64,000 nt of DNA from Tautonia plasticadhaerens (lineage in GTDB: Bacteria > Planctomycetota > Planctomycetia > Isosphaerales > Isosphaeraceae). The notes below the pieces were generated by a model. That model saw nothing but the letters and a program-made list of their open reading frames with translations, made no database searches and was not told where the DNA came from. Below, one piece after another: positions 49,691 to 58,658 of the stretch. How positions within the stretch are numbered: the first letter of the stretch is position 1; each line of letters starts with the position of its first letter. The stretch is from the NCBI RefSeq assembly GCF_007752535.1, contig NZ_CP036426.1:6324001-6388000 (forward strand), given 5' to 3'. Both the position numbers and the translations under genes were made by a program.

Positions 49691-51382
49691 ATGTCTCATC
49701 TCCCGACCTCTCCCATTCGTCCCCGGGCTCGGGACGAGTCGGCCGGCCCGACGGCCGGGTCCGATCCTTCCCCCGGTCGGACCGCATCTCCGCCAGACCG
49801 GATCGACCGATGGGCCGATCGATTCTCCGTCCGCGTCCTGCCCGCGGCGACGGCGACCCTCTGCATCCTGATGCTGGCGACCTGGGTGCCGCACTACCTG
49901 GGCTGGCCCTGGTGGCCGGATCTCGACACCTTCGCCGCCTCGGCCATCTGCTGGGAGGGCGGACTCAGTCCCTATCGGGACCTCGCCGGATACTCCTTCC
50001 CCGGCCCGATCTACCTGTTCTACGGCATCCACGCCGCCGTCGGGGCCGGGACGACGTGGGCGATCTACGCGGTCGACGCCGCGATGGTCGTCGGGCTTGT
50101 CTTGATGCTGTCGGCCTGGTCCCGTCGCCGGTTCGATCGATGGTGGCCGGGGCTCGTCGGCGGGGCGGCGGTGCTGGCGATCTACACCGACCTGAATTTT
50201 TCCCTCGTTGCCCAGCGAGACTGGCAGGCGACCTGCCTGGTCGTCCTCGCCCTGCTCGGTCCGACGACCTGGCCAGGCCGCCCGGGTCGGGTCTTCTCCG
50301 CCCTGGCGATCGCCGGGGCGCTGACGTTCCGGCCCCATGTCGTCCTCTTCGGGCCCGCCCTGCTGATCGCGGTCGTCGAGGGGGAACGAAGTCGAGGGGC
50401 GGATGCCCGTCCCGGGGCCGGGGCGATCGAATGGGGAATCCTCACGATCCTGCTCTCCATCCTGTCCTTCGCCCCCCTGATCCTCCACGAGATCCTCGAT
50501 GACCTGGTCCGCAATCTGAAGCTCGCCACCTACGGCAGCCATTACAGCAGGGCGACCCCCGAGGGGATGATCGCCGAGGTCGTCCGACAGTTCGTCCAGC
50601 CGGGCTGGCTGGTCGTCCCGCTCTCTGTCGCGTTGCTGGCCGGGACGACCCGGGTGGCGATCCGCCGAGAGGCGATCATCTGGCTGACGACCGCCGCCTG
50701 CGTCCTGCTCTACAAGCCGCTCCACCCGAGGGCGCACGACTACCTCGACCTGCCGAGATGGATCGTCTGGTCGGTCCTGCTCGCGCTGCTCGCGGCGATC
50801 CTCGAGTCGATCCCCTGGCGATCGCCCCGGCACCGCCTGGTGGCCTCGATTGCGGTCCTGGCGACCGCGGTCCCCTCGAAGCCCGACTTCTGCAACCCGA
50901 GGGCGGCGTTCACCGCGATCGCCTCGGCATGGGGGAGCGAATCCGGGGGAGGCATCGACAGGGTTCCTCCGGGGTACGTCCACCACGACCCGCACTACGA
51001 GGTCGCACGTTACCCCTGGGCCGACTATCGCCGGGCCCTCGAGCACCTCAGGGACGAGGTAGGCCCCTCAACCTCGGTGGCCAACCTGCTCGGCTACCAA
51101 CTCGCGGCGGCCGGGGCGACGGGTCATCGGCCCGTCTTCCGCAACGAGTCTGGCCTGCTCTGGAAGAGCCAGGTCGGCTGGGAGGATGGAGCCTTCGTCG
51201 AGATGTTGGAGGCGGAGGCCAATTCAGTGGTCATCTGGGCGCCGGGACGCGAGGGGCCGGAGCCCGGCCTGATCTCCCCGGTCCTGGTCGACTGCGTCCG
51301 CCGGCTGTACGAGCCCGACCGACGTTTCGGCGTCATCGAGGTCTGGCGACGGGCGGGGGACGGGGGCCACCGGCCCCGTTGA
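49691..51382 (+). CDS. polytopic membrane protein, glycosyltransferase GT-C-like
   Basis: 563 aa. A Pro/Ser/Arg-rich cytoplasmic head (about 45 residues) precedes about ten membrane helices up to residue 400. A soluble C-terminal domain follows (YRRALEHLRDEVGPSTSVAN; VFRNESGLLWKS). The first periplasmic loop has WWPDLDTFAASAICWEGG and PYRDLAGYSFPGPIY, the acidic D-x-D-like arrangement of GT-C glycosyltransferases and DUF2029-type mannosyltransferases. The substrate is unknown. The start at 49691 has GGAGGG upstream. The last 50 bases overlap the convergent glycerophosphodiesterase gene. Confidence 0.75.
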   Translation: MSHLPTSPIRPRARDESAGPTAGSDPSPGRTASPPDRIDRWADRFSVRVLPAATATLCILMLATWVPHYLGWPWWPDLDTFAASAICWEGGLSPYRDLAGYSFPGPIYLFYGIHAAVGAGTTWAIYAVDAAMVVGLVLMLSAWSRRRFDRWWPGLVGGAAVLAIYTDLNFSLVAQRDWQATCLVVLALLGPTTWPGRPGRVFSALAIAGALTFRPHVVLFGPALLIAVVEGERSRGADARPGAGAIEWGILTILLSILSFAPLILHEILDDLVRNLKLATYGSHYSRATPEGMIAEVVRQFVQPGWLVVPLSVALLAGTTRVAIRREAIIWLTTAACVLLYKPLHPRAHDYLDLPRWIVWSVLLALLAAILESIPWRSPRHRLVASIAVLATAVPSKPDFCNPRAAFTAIASAWGSESGGGIDRVPPGYVHHDPHYEVARYPWADYRRALEHLRDEVGPSTSVANLLGYQLAAAGATGHRPVFRNESGLLWKSQVGWEDGAFVEMLEAEANSVVIWAPGREGPEPGLISPVLVDCVRRLYEPDRRFGVIEVWRRAGDGGHRPR

Positions 51383-53255
51383 ACGGGGACCAGGGGCGTT
51401 CGATCAGGGCCCGCCGATACCAGAACAGCAGGCGGTCGATGTCGTCCAGTCCCTTGAGTTCGGCTCGCCGGGCGACCATGGTCCTCGGGTCGGACGTGAG
51501 GACGTCGGCGATCCCCCGGTCGACGAGCGAAGCGAGACGGCCCGGGTCGTTGACGGTCCAGACGTGGACCGGCCAGCCCCGACGGCGAGCCCCGGCGATC
51601 AGGTCATCGGTCGCGACCGACTCCCGGACGCTCAGGAAGTCGAGGTCCAGGCGGGTCGGATCCCCCAGGGCTTTGAAAATGATGAACCCGATCGGCAGCC
51701 CCGGGGCCTGCCGACGGACCTCGGCGACCGCCTCGTAGGAAAGCGACGAGACGACGCAACGCCCTCTCGCCCGCTTCCGGTCCAGCGCGTCAAGCACAGC
51801 CGTGACCAGCGGAGTGGGGTCGGCTCGTTCCCTCGGCATCTTCAACTCGATGTTGAGCGTGATCCGATCGCCCGCCTCGTCGAGTACCTCGTCGAGGCTG
51901 GGGATCCGCTCCCCCAGGAAGTCCGGGCCGAACCACCGCCCGACGTCGATCCGGCGGAGTTCCTCGAAGTCGAGCTCGACGATCCGCCTCGGATCGCCCG
52001 CCACCCTCCGGAGATCCTCGTCATGGACGACGGCGACCACCCCATCGGCGCAGAGCTGGACGTCGATCTCGGCGGCGTCGGCGCCGGAGTCGATGGCGGC
52101 CCGGATGGCGGCCAGGGTGTTCTCGGGGGCCGAACTCGAATCCCCCCGGTGGGCCGTGATCGTCACCGTCGTCGGGTCGCCGATCGTGTCGAGGATCCCG
52201 AGGCAGGACAACGCCGACAGGATGACCACGGCCAACACCCCCGCCAGCACCGTCCGTCGGCTCCCGAGCCCTCCCGACGAGGCGGGGGCCTTTGTCGGGC
52301 CGACCCCGGCCGATTCGGGGTCGGCCGTGCCCGGTTCGAGGGCCTCCCGGTCGATCCGGAAGAGGATCAGCGCCAGGGCGATCCCGACCACGACGTCGAC
52401 ACCCACCAGCAGGAGGACGTGGACCGTCATCAAGGTGCCGATCAGGGGGATCGCCGTCGCCAGGGAGCCGGACGCCCGTGCCAGCATCGGCTCGCCGACC
52501 AATCGGATGAGACCCGTGGCGGACAGGCCGAGCAACCAGGCCCCGAGGAGCCAGGCCGCCAGGATCGTCACGTTCCTCCAAGGCCGCCCTCGGGTCCTGG
52601 ACGCGCTGACCCGCAGGGCATCCTGGGGACCTCGGCGCTCGATCAGCAGGACCGGCAGGCTGACGAGCCATCGCAGGAGGAGACGCACCGAAATGCCCCC
52701 GACGACCACGGAGGCGATCCCCGAGACGGCCACGCCGAACCAGAATGCCGGGGGACGGGAGGTCGTCAAGAAGTAAAGATCGTATCGAGACCAGAATGCC
52801 CAGTAGGCGAGCCAGACGACGGTCAGGCCCGGCAACAACACCAGCGAGAATCGGACGAAGAGGATCAGCCCGAGCCGGAGCAACTCGGGCGAACGCCGGA
52901 GGACCTCCACGAAGGCGTTGCTCGCCGATCGCGGCCGGCCTCGGCTCCGTCCCTCGGCGATGAGGATGACGCCTGAGAGTTGGAAGGCGGCCAGGAAGAA
53001 AGTTAGGACCGTTGCCACGGCCCCCGTCGCCACACCCATCGGCGAGAGGATGAAGTCGAGTAACTCCGTGTTGCCGACGGCATAGCGCCCCGTCCGGGCG
53101 ATCAGGGCTCGGAGGATCAGCGTGACGGCCGGCCCGAGGAACGCGAACGACGCCATCCGGAAGAGGAGTTCATAGCCGATCATCGCGCCCGCCGAGCGCC
53201 GGAAGTCGCGTAGTGCCCGGGAGAGGATCGCCCATGGGGGGCTCGGAGGCGACAT
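51333..53255 (-). CDS. glycerophosphodiester phosphodiesterase with N-terminal membrane domain
   Basis: 640 aa. Residues 1-370 contain about eight membrane helices, as in the GDPD-associated membrane domain, with a last helix at VLAGVLAVVILSALSCLGI. The catalytic GDPD domain follows: ITAHRGDSSSAPENTLAA (His-Arg and Glu), GADAAEIDVQLCADGVVAVVHDEDL (quoted in part) and LNIELKM. The domain hydrolyses glycerophosphodiesters to glycerol-3-phosphate and an alcohol. The active site should face outside. It begins with AGGGAA upstream of the ATG and overlaps the convergent membrane protein gene by 50 bases. Confidence 0.9.
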   Translation of the reverse strand: MSPPSPPWAILSRALRDFRRSAGAMIGYELLFRMASFAFLGPAVTLILRALIARTGRYAVGNTELLDFILSPMGVATGAVATVLTFFLAAFQLSGVILIAEGRSRGRPRSASNAFVEVLRRSPELLRLGLILFVRFSLVLLPGLTVVWLAYWAFWSRYDLYFLTTSRPPAFWFGVAVSGIASVVVGGISVRLLLRWLVSLPVLLIERRGPQDALRVSASRTRGRPWRNVTILAAWLLGAWLLGLSATGLIRLVGEPMLARASGSLATAIPLIGTLMTVHVLLLVGVDVVVGIALALILFRIDREALEPGTADPESAGVGPTKAPASSGGLGSRRTVLAGVLAVVILSALSCLGILDTIGDPTTVTITAHRGDSSSAPENTLAAIRAAIDSGADAAEIDVQLCADGVVAVVHDEDLRRVAGDPRRIVELDFEELRRIDVGRWFGPDFLGERIPSLDEVLDEAGDRITLNIELKMPRERADPTPLVTAVLDALDRKRARGRCVVSSLSYEAVAEVRRQAPGLPIGFIIFKALGDPTRLDLDFLSVRESVATDDLIAGARRRGWPVHVWTVNDPGRLASLVDRGIADVLTSDPRTMVARRAELKGLDDIDRLLFWYRRALIERPWSPFNGAGGPRPPPVARPR

Positions 53256-53308
53256 CAGGATTCCCTGATCTGTCGATTAATCGGGATGGCGAACCGTCGG
53301 CCCTCCAG

Positions 53309-54406
53309 TCAGGTCCCGATCAGGTCGGCGACCGCATCGGCCGTCACGGGTCGGATCACGCCGCGTTCGGTGATGATCGCGGTGATCATCCGGCTCGGCG
53401 TCACGTCGAAGGCGGGGTTGTAGACTTCCACGCCTTCGGGGGCGGTCTGTCGGCCGAAGCCGTGGGTGATCTCGCGGGGATCGCGCTGCTCGATGGGGAT
53501 CGAGGAGCCGTCAGGGAGGGAGAGGTCGAAGGTGCTCGACGGTGCCGCGACGTAGAAGGGGATGTCGTGCGCCTTCGCGGCCAGGGCGACGCCGTAGGTG
53601 CCGATCTTGTTGGCGGTGTCGCCGTTGGCGGCGATCCGATCGGCCCCGACCACGACCGCCTGGATTTTCCCCTCCTTCATGACCTGGGGGGCCATGTTGT
53701 CGCAAATCAGGGTGACGGGGATTCCTCGCCGTTGGAGCTCCCAGGCGGTCAGGCGGGCCCCTTGCAGTAACGGTCTCGTCTCGTCGGCATAGACGTGGAC
53801 GGCCTTGCCCTGTTCGACGGCCGAAAAGATAACCGCCAGGGCCGTGCCGTAGTCGGACGTGGCGAGGCCTCCGGCGTTGCAGTGGGTGAGGATCCCGTGA
53901 CCCGGTTCGAGTAGTTCCGCCCCGAATCGGCCGATGGCCCGGCACATGGCGCGATCCTCCTGCTCTATGGCCCTAGCCTCGTCGAGCAGGTGGTCAAGCA
54001 GCACCTCGGGGCCGGGGGCGGTCGTCGCCTCGGCCTCCGCGGTGCGTTGCATCCGGTCGAGGGCCCAGAACAGGTTGACCGCCGTCGGCCGGCTGGTGCG
54101 GAGATGCGCCGCCGCGGCTCGGAGGGAGGAGACGACCGCATCGACCGAGCCCAGCCCCTGTCCCCGGGCCCCGAGCACGGCGCCGTAGGCCGCGGCGATG
54201 CCGATGGCCGGGGCTCCCCGGACCCGGAGCATCTTGATCGCCTCCCAGACCGTCTCCACGTCCCGACAGTCGATCCGGGAGAACTCGACGGGCAGGAGTG
54301 TCTGGTCGATCAGGCGGACGGCACCGTCCCGAGCCGAGCCGACCCAGCCTACGGTCTCGATCGAAGGTCCGACGGCGGGGGCGGGCCCGGTGGGATGGTG
54401 GGTCAT
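53309..54406 (-). CDS. mtnA: S-methyl-5-thioribose-1-phosphate isomerase
   Basis: Methionine salvage enzyme converting methylthioribose-1-phosphate to methylthioribulose-1-phosphate. 365 aa, eIF2B-like fold. It shows IKMLRVRGAPAIGIAAAYG, the catalytic-cysteine segment LTHCNAGGLAT, VYADETRPLLQGARLTAWEL and VVGADRIAANGDTANKIGTY with the catalytic Asp. FYVAAPSSTFD follows. Its ATG overlaps the stop of the upstream 98-aa gene (ATGA). No other mtn gene is adjacent. Confidence 0.96.
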   Translation of the reverse strand: MTHHPTGPAPAVGPSIETVGWVGSARDGAVRLIDQTLLPVEFSRIDCRDVETVWEAIKMLRVRGAPAIGIAAAYGAVLGARGQGLGSVDAVVSSLRAAAAHLRTSRPTAVNLFWALDRMQRTAEAEATTAPGPEVLLDHLLDEARAIEQEDRAMCRAIGRFGAELLEPGHGILTHCNAGGLATSDYGTALAVIFSAVEQGKAVHVYADETRPLLQGARLTAWELQRRGIPVTLICDNMAPQVMKEGKIQAVVVGADRIAANGDTANKIGTYGVALAAKAHDIPFYVAAPSSTFDLSLPDGSSIPIEQRDPREITHGFGRQTAPEGVEVYNPAFDVTPSRMITAIITERGVIRPVTADAVADLIGT

Positions 54407-54699
54407 TCGTCGCCGTCCTCGTCGTCCTCCTCGATCTCCTCCGGGTCGATCCAGGAGTAGAATTCGGAGTAGAGCTTCCAGATGGTCCGCATCGCCTTCT
54501 CGGACTCGTCCCCCTTCATGGGACCGTGCTCACCGGAATAGCCGGCAACCCGGGCGGCGATTTCGAGCAACTCGAGGTTCTGCTGCCGCATCGACAGGAA
54601 AATCTGGGTGCGAGACTCGGCGCCAAGCTCTTGGAGCAGCTCAGTCGCGTCGACCTCCTCGTGCTCGTGTTCGTGGTCGTTTTCGTGTCCATTGTCCAT
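54403..54699 (-). CDS. small acidic, His-rich protein
   Basis: 98 aa, family not recognised. The N-terminus is a His/Glu/Asp cluster (HENDHEHEHEEVD) that could bind metal. A helical centre follows (ATELLQELGAESRTQIFLSM; QQNLELLEIAARVAGYSG), then an aromatic stretch and a very acidic tail (IEEDDEDGDE). GGAG precedes the ATG. Its stop overlaps the mtnA start by four bases, so it is translated together with mtnA. A metal-handling or chaperone role for the partner is speculation. Confidence 0.78.
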   Translation of the reverse strand: MDNGHENDHEHEHEEVDATELLQELGAESRTQIFLSMRQQNLELLEIAARVAGYSGEHGPMKGDESEKAMRTIWKLYSEFYSWIDPEEIEEDDEDGDE

Positions 54700-54748
54700 G
54701 ATCGGGCTCCGGGAAAGGGGTGTGGTTCGGATCCGGGGGATGACGTGT

Positions 54749-55861
54749 TCAGGAGGCGTCGGTCCAGGGGACGTAGGGGAGGCCGAACGTCTCGGCGACG
54801 GCGCGGTTGGTAACCCGGCCGGCGACGACGTTGATCCCCTGGGCGATTCCGGGCGATTGCTCGGCGACGGACCGCCAGCCCTGATTGGCCAGTTTCAATG
54901 CATAGGGGAGCGTCACGTTGCAGAGGGCATAAGTGCTGGTCCGGCCGACGGCGCCTGGCATGTTGGTGACGCAGTAGTGGACCACGTCGTCGACGACGTA
55001 AGTCGGATGACGGTGGGTGGTGGGCTTGCTCGTCTCGAAGCAGCCGCCCTGGTCGATCGCCACGTCGACGATCACCGATCCGGGCTTCATCCTCGTCAGG
55101 TCGTCCTTCGTCACCAGGCGGGGGGCCCGGGCGCCGGCGATCAGGATGGCGCCGATGACGAGGTCGGCCCGCCCGATCGACTCCCGGATGGTGTGGCGGT
55201 CGGAGTAGAGCGTGGTGACGTTGGGGGGCATGATGTCGTCGAGGTAGCGGAGGCGATCGAGATTGATGTCCAGGATCCGGACATTGGCCCCGAGCCCGGC
55301 GGCCACCTTCGCGGCGTTCGAGCCGACGATGCCGCCGCCGAGGACCGCGACCTCGGCCGGCGCCACCCCGGGGACACCCGCGAGCAGGATCCCCCGGCCT
55401 TCCTGGGGGCGTTCGAGGAATTTGGCCCCCTGCTGGATACTCATCCGGCCGGCGACCTCGCTCATCGGCGTCAATAGTGGGAGGTGGCCCTGGGTATCGG
55501 TGATCGTCTCGTAGGCGATGGCCGTGATCTGCCGGTCGATGACGGCCCGGGTCAGGGCCTCCTCGGCGGCGAAATGGAAGTAGGTGAAGACGACCTGGCC
55601 CGCTCGCATCATCGACCATTCGGCCGGCTGGGGCTCCTTGACCTTCACCACGAGGTCGGCCTTCGACCAGACTTCAACGGCATGATCGACCACGGTGGCA
55701 CCGACGGCCGAGTAATCCGCATCGAGGAGCCCGCTGCCCGAGCCGGCGCCCGACTCGATCAGGACGGTATGGCCGCCGGCGGTCAGTTCCTCGGCCCCGA
55801 CCGGTAGCAGACCGACGCGATATTCGTCTTCCTTGATCTCTCGGGGGACCCCGACGATCAT
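54749..55861 (-). CDS. ald: alanine dehydrogenase
   Basis: NAD-dependent enzyme interconverting L-alanine and pyruvate plus ammonia. 370 aa. It shows MIVGVPREIKEDEYRVGLLP, VVKVKEPQPAEW, a YFHFAAE segment, LLTPMSEVAGRMSIQQGA and the Rossmann fingerprint VAVLGGGIVGSNAAKVA. DVAIDQGGCFETSKPTTH and the C-terminal YALCNVTLPYALKLA follow. GGAG precedes the ATG. It lies 49 bases upstream of the 98-aa gene and may lead an ald - small protein - mtnA transcript. Confidence 0.96.
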   Translation of the reverse strand: MIVGVPREIKEDEYRVGLLPVGAEELTAGGHTVLIESGAGSGSGLLDADYSAVGATVVDHAVEVWSKADLVVKVKEPQPAEWSMMRAGQVVFTYFHFAAEEALTRAVIDRQITAIAYETITDTQGHLPLLTPMSEVAGRMSIQQGAKFLERPQEGRGILLAGVPGVAPAEVAVLGGGIVGSNAAKVAAGLGANVRILDINLDRLRYLDDIMPPNVTTLYSDRHTIRESIGRADLVIGAILIAGARAPRLVTKDDLTRMKPGSVIVDVAIDQGGCFETSKPTTHRHPTYVVDDVVHYCVTNMPGAVGRTSTYALCNVTLPYALKLANQGWRSVAEQSPGIAQGINVVAGRVTNRAVAETFGLPYVPWTDAS

Positions 55862-55943
55862 GATGCAGCTCCGATCCGGAGGCGAGGCGAACGAAAGCGG
55901 AGCGGTGATTCCCTATCTGACCAGAGCGCAGGAGGGGCCGCAA

Positions 55944-55973
55944 GCCGGGCCGACATCGATCGGTCGGCCCGGC
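55944..55973. terminator. perfect hairpin between the 79-aa gene and ald
   Basis: GCCGGGCCGAC and GTCGGCCCGGC form an 11-bp perfect stem with an 8-base palindromic loop (ATCGATCG). It lies 33 bases past the stop of the small gene and 83 bases before the ald start. Confidence 0.55.
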
Positions 55974-56006
55974 CGGTCGATCGCCTCTGGGAGGGCGATA
56001 GGGAGC

Positions 56007-56246
56007 TCAGGCCTCGGCCGCCTTCGGATTGCGTCGGAGCGCCTGGTCGTTGCGCCAATCGTCGAGCAACGCCTTGAGCTCCTCGAAGGTGACGCCGGCG
56101 TGGTCGTCCCCGGAATCCCAACGCTTCATCAGCTCCCGATGGCGCTCGCGGAGCGTCCCCTTGGGCAGGAACTTGCCGCGAAACTTCTTGAGGACCTTCA
56201 GCCGGGGATCAGGCGCGGGGCGGTCGGCGGTCTCTTGCGCGGCCAT
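56007..56246 (-). CDS. small basic protein, 79 aa
   Basis: No family that I can name. The sequence is highly charged and helical: PRLKVLKKFRGKFLPKGTL, RERHRELMKRWDSGDDHAGV and FEELKALLDDWRNDQALRRN. No signal peptide or cysteine. I start at the ATG at 56246 (MAAQETADRP), because a longer in-frame start at 56345 adds atypical sequence; the ribosome site is weak. It is flanked by hairpins and is probably a single gene. Confidence 0.65.
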   Translation of the reverse strand: MAAQETADRPAPDPRLKVLKKFRGKFLPKGTLRERHRELMKRWDSGDDHAGVTFEELKALLDDWRNDQALRRNPKAAEA

Positions 56247-56394
56247 GGGGATCGAGTCCGTTTCGGGGGGATAGACGAACAAGGCCGCGCCAAGGCACGA
56301 CCTGGGAAGCGATCGATCATACCGGTCCCGGGCCGGTCGGTTCAAGTCGAAGCGTCGAGCAGACGGATGCCACCCGCGGACCGACCTGGCGCCA

Positions 56395-57552
56395 TCAGCC
56401 GCGAGGGGATCGGGAGGTCGGGCCGCCGGCGGCGCCTCGGAGCTTCCAGAGTTTCGGGCCCTGTAGCGCCGGGCGGGGTTCCGAGCTTGCGGATGACGAC
56501 GTCCGGAGGTGAGGGGCGCCTGGGACTTCGGAGCCTGAATCGATGCGGTAGGAGCGGAGGCCGATGAGGATCTGCTCGGCGACCCTGAGTGCGTCCAGCG
56601 CCTCCGATCCTGGGACCCGGGGGGGCCGGCCGAGTCGGACGGCGTCGATGAAATCGCTCAATTCTGCGGTGAGCTGGTCCGCCGAGGAGGGCGGCTTGAG
56701 CTGATCCACGTTCAGCACCCGGCCGAAGAGGTGGTCCCTCACGGCGTCGGGGCGGGTGAGGTCGACGCCGGAGAGGTCGAGGTCGCCCCGGCGGAGGGAC
56801 TCGGATGGGCGGACAAGGGTCGCTTCCCGGGCGGCGAAGTCGATCGAGGCGTAGCCCTCCGCTCCCCAGAGCCTCATCCGTCGGGAAGGCTGGAAGCTCG
56901 CCCGGCTGGCGGCGATGTCGGCGATGCAGCCGTCCTCGAATTCGATCCGGGCCTGCGCCAGGTCCTCATGCCCGCCGAAGACCGGCGTGCCGAGGGCCGA
57001 GACGGCGACGACCGGCACGCCGACGAGCGAGAGGATCAGGTCGATGTCGTGGATCATCAGGTCAAGAACGGCCCCGATGTCGGTGGAGCGGAAGGTATAG
57101 GTGCCCAGCCGCTCGGCGTCGATGTATCGGGGCCGGGGGCAACGGTCTCGCGCGGCCTCCCAGATGGGGTTGAACCGCTCGATGTGCCCGACCGCCAGGA
57201 CGACGCCCGCTCGGTCGGCGAGTTCGACGAGTTCCCTCCCCTCGGCCACCGAGCCGGCCAGGGGTTTTTCGACCATCGCATGGACCCCCCGGGCGAGGAA
57301 GGCGCCGGCCACCTCCCGGTGCGCGGTCGTCGGAACGGCAACCGAGACGGCATCGACGAGGTCGAGCAACGCTCGATAGTCGTCGAACGCCCTTGAGCCG
57401 AGGGGCTCGGCGACCGCCCTCGCCTGCTCCGGTCGGGAATCGGCCACGCCGACGAGATCGACTCCGTCCAGGCCGGCGAGGATCCGGGCGTGATGCCGAC
57501 CGAGATGACCGACCCCGACCACGCCGACTCGTAACCGATGCTTGGTCGTCAC
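56395..57552 (-). CDS. Gfo/Idh/MocA-family oxidoreductase, GnnA-like
   Basis: 385 aa from a GTG with AAGGAG 7 bases upstream. The N-terminal Rossmann domain shows VGVVGVGHLGRHHARILAG and VEKPLAGSVAEGRELVEL with the conserved EKP. The C-terminal domain has GHIERFNPIWEAA and DLMIHDIDLILSLVG (H-D-I-D). Members next to lpxA commonly are GnnA, which oxidises UDP-GlcNAc at C3 for amide-linked lipid A. Position just downstream of lpxA and lpxC-fabZ supports this, but no GnnB aminotransferase gene is seen here. The last 40 residues are low-complexity. Confidence 0.82.
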   Translation of the reverse strand: MTTKHRLRVGVVGVGHLGRHHARILAGLDGVDLVGVADSRPEQARAVAEPLGSRAFDDYRALLDLVDAVSVAVPTTAHREVAGAFLARGVHAMVEKPLAGSVAEGRELVELADRAGVVLAVGHIERFNPIWEAARDRCPRPRYIDAERLGTYTFRSTDIGAVLDLMIHDIDLILSLVGVPVVAVSALGTPVFGGHEDLAQARIEFEDGCIADIAASRASFQPSRRMRLWGAEGYASIDFAAREATLVRPSESLRRGDLDLSGVDLTRPDAVRDHLFGRVLNVDQLKPPSSADQLTAELSDFIDAVRLGRPPRVPGSEALDALRVAEQILIGLRSYRIDSGSEVPGAPHLRTSSSASSEPRPALQGPKLWKLRGAAGGPTSRSPRG

Positions 57553-57778
57553 CGTACGCTCCTTGGAAGCTTCAATCCACCGCCGGGCGGGACGACCGGC
57601 CCCGGGGGCCGCCGTCATCCCTGGCGGGTGAGTCGTCCCGTCTTCCCTGACGAGGCCGGCCGTCTCGGTGCCGACGCTCGGCCGTTGGGCCGGCACGAGG
57701 CGAACCGGATCACCCAGCCCCGACCCCCGCTCAATCTGCCCAACCGATGTCTTCCGAATGTGCCCGATCCCGACCGGA

Positions 57779-58597
57779 TCAAGCGACCAGGCGATCCTCC
57801 TCGCCGTCCCGGAGTCGGGCGTCTCGGGCCCGGCCGTGGCGGCCTGAGCTCTGGGCGTGCAGCGATTCGAGGAGTCGGATGATCTCGGGGGTCATCATTC
57901 CGTGGTCGACGAGCCGGAGCGCCGCCTGGTTCGGGTCGAGTTTCGCCCGATAGAGCAAGCGGTGCGCCTCCCTGAGGGCTCGGATCGAGGCCCGAGTGAA
58001 GCCCCGACGCCGCAGGCCGATGAGGTTGATGCATCGGACCCGGGAGGGGGACCCGTCGACCAGCATGTATCGCGGGACGTCCCGGCAGATCCGAGCCGGC
58101 CCCCCGGCGAAGCCATGTTCGCCGATCGTCGCCGCCGGATGGACGTCGACCCCGGCCGTCACCAGGGCGAACGCCTCGACCCCGGCCATCGGCCCGAGCC
58201 GAACACCGGACCCGAGCGAGACCTCGTCGTCGATCCAGGCGTCCCGAGCGATGGCGACGTGCGGTCCCAGCCGATTTCGGGAGCCGATGCGGGTCACGCC
58301 CTCGGGCCCGGACCCGGCCTCGATCGACGAACCTTCCCGGATCGCGTTCTCGTCGCCGATCTCGACCCGGCCGCCGTGCGCGGCGTCTCCGTGCTCCGCG
58401 CCGATGACCGAGAAGGGCGCGAACACGTTGCGATCGCCCACCCGGGTCGGACCGAGCATGCAGACGTGGGCGATCAACCGAGTCCCCCGACCGATCCGCA
58501 CGCCGGGGCCGACGACGCAATACGGGCCGATCTCGACCTCGTCGGCCAACTCAGCCTTCGGATCCACGGTGGCGGTGTCGGCGACCTGCATCGCCAT
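57779..58597 (-). CDS. lpxA: UDP-N-acetylglucosamine acyltransferase LpxA
   Basis: First enzyme of lipid A synthesis, adding a 3-hydroxyacyl chain from ACP to UDP-GlcNAc. 272 aa. The left-handed beta-helix of hexapeptide repeats runs from about residue 5 to 190 (VDPKAELADEVEIGPYCVVG, then IGRGTRLIAH, IGDENAIREGSSIEAG). The helical C-terminal domain starts after GDGSPSRV-type residues, with NLIGLRRRGFTRASIRAL. The usual catalytic His in the H-x-A context is not certain by eye: RNRLGPHVAIARDAWI is the best candidate. It follows lpxC-fabZ by 61 bases. Confidence 0.9.
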   Translation of the reverse strand: MAMQVADTATVDPKAELADEVEIGPYCVVGPGVRIGRGTRLIAHVCMLGPTRVGDRNVFAPFSVIGAEHGDAAHGGRVEIGDENAIREGSSIEAGSGPEGVTRIGSRNRLGPHVAIARDAWIDDEVSLGSGVRLGPMAGVEAFALVTAGVDVHPAATIGEHGFAGGPARICRDVPRYMLVDGSPSRVRCINLIGLRRRGFTRASIRALREAHRLLYRAKLDPNQAALRLVDHGMMTPEIIRLLESLHAQSSGRHGRARDARLRDGEEDRLVA

Positions 58598-58658
58598 GGG
58601 CGTTCACTCCGCGGGGACTGACCCGATACGATCCATCAGACTCCGCCTGATCGAAGAC

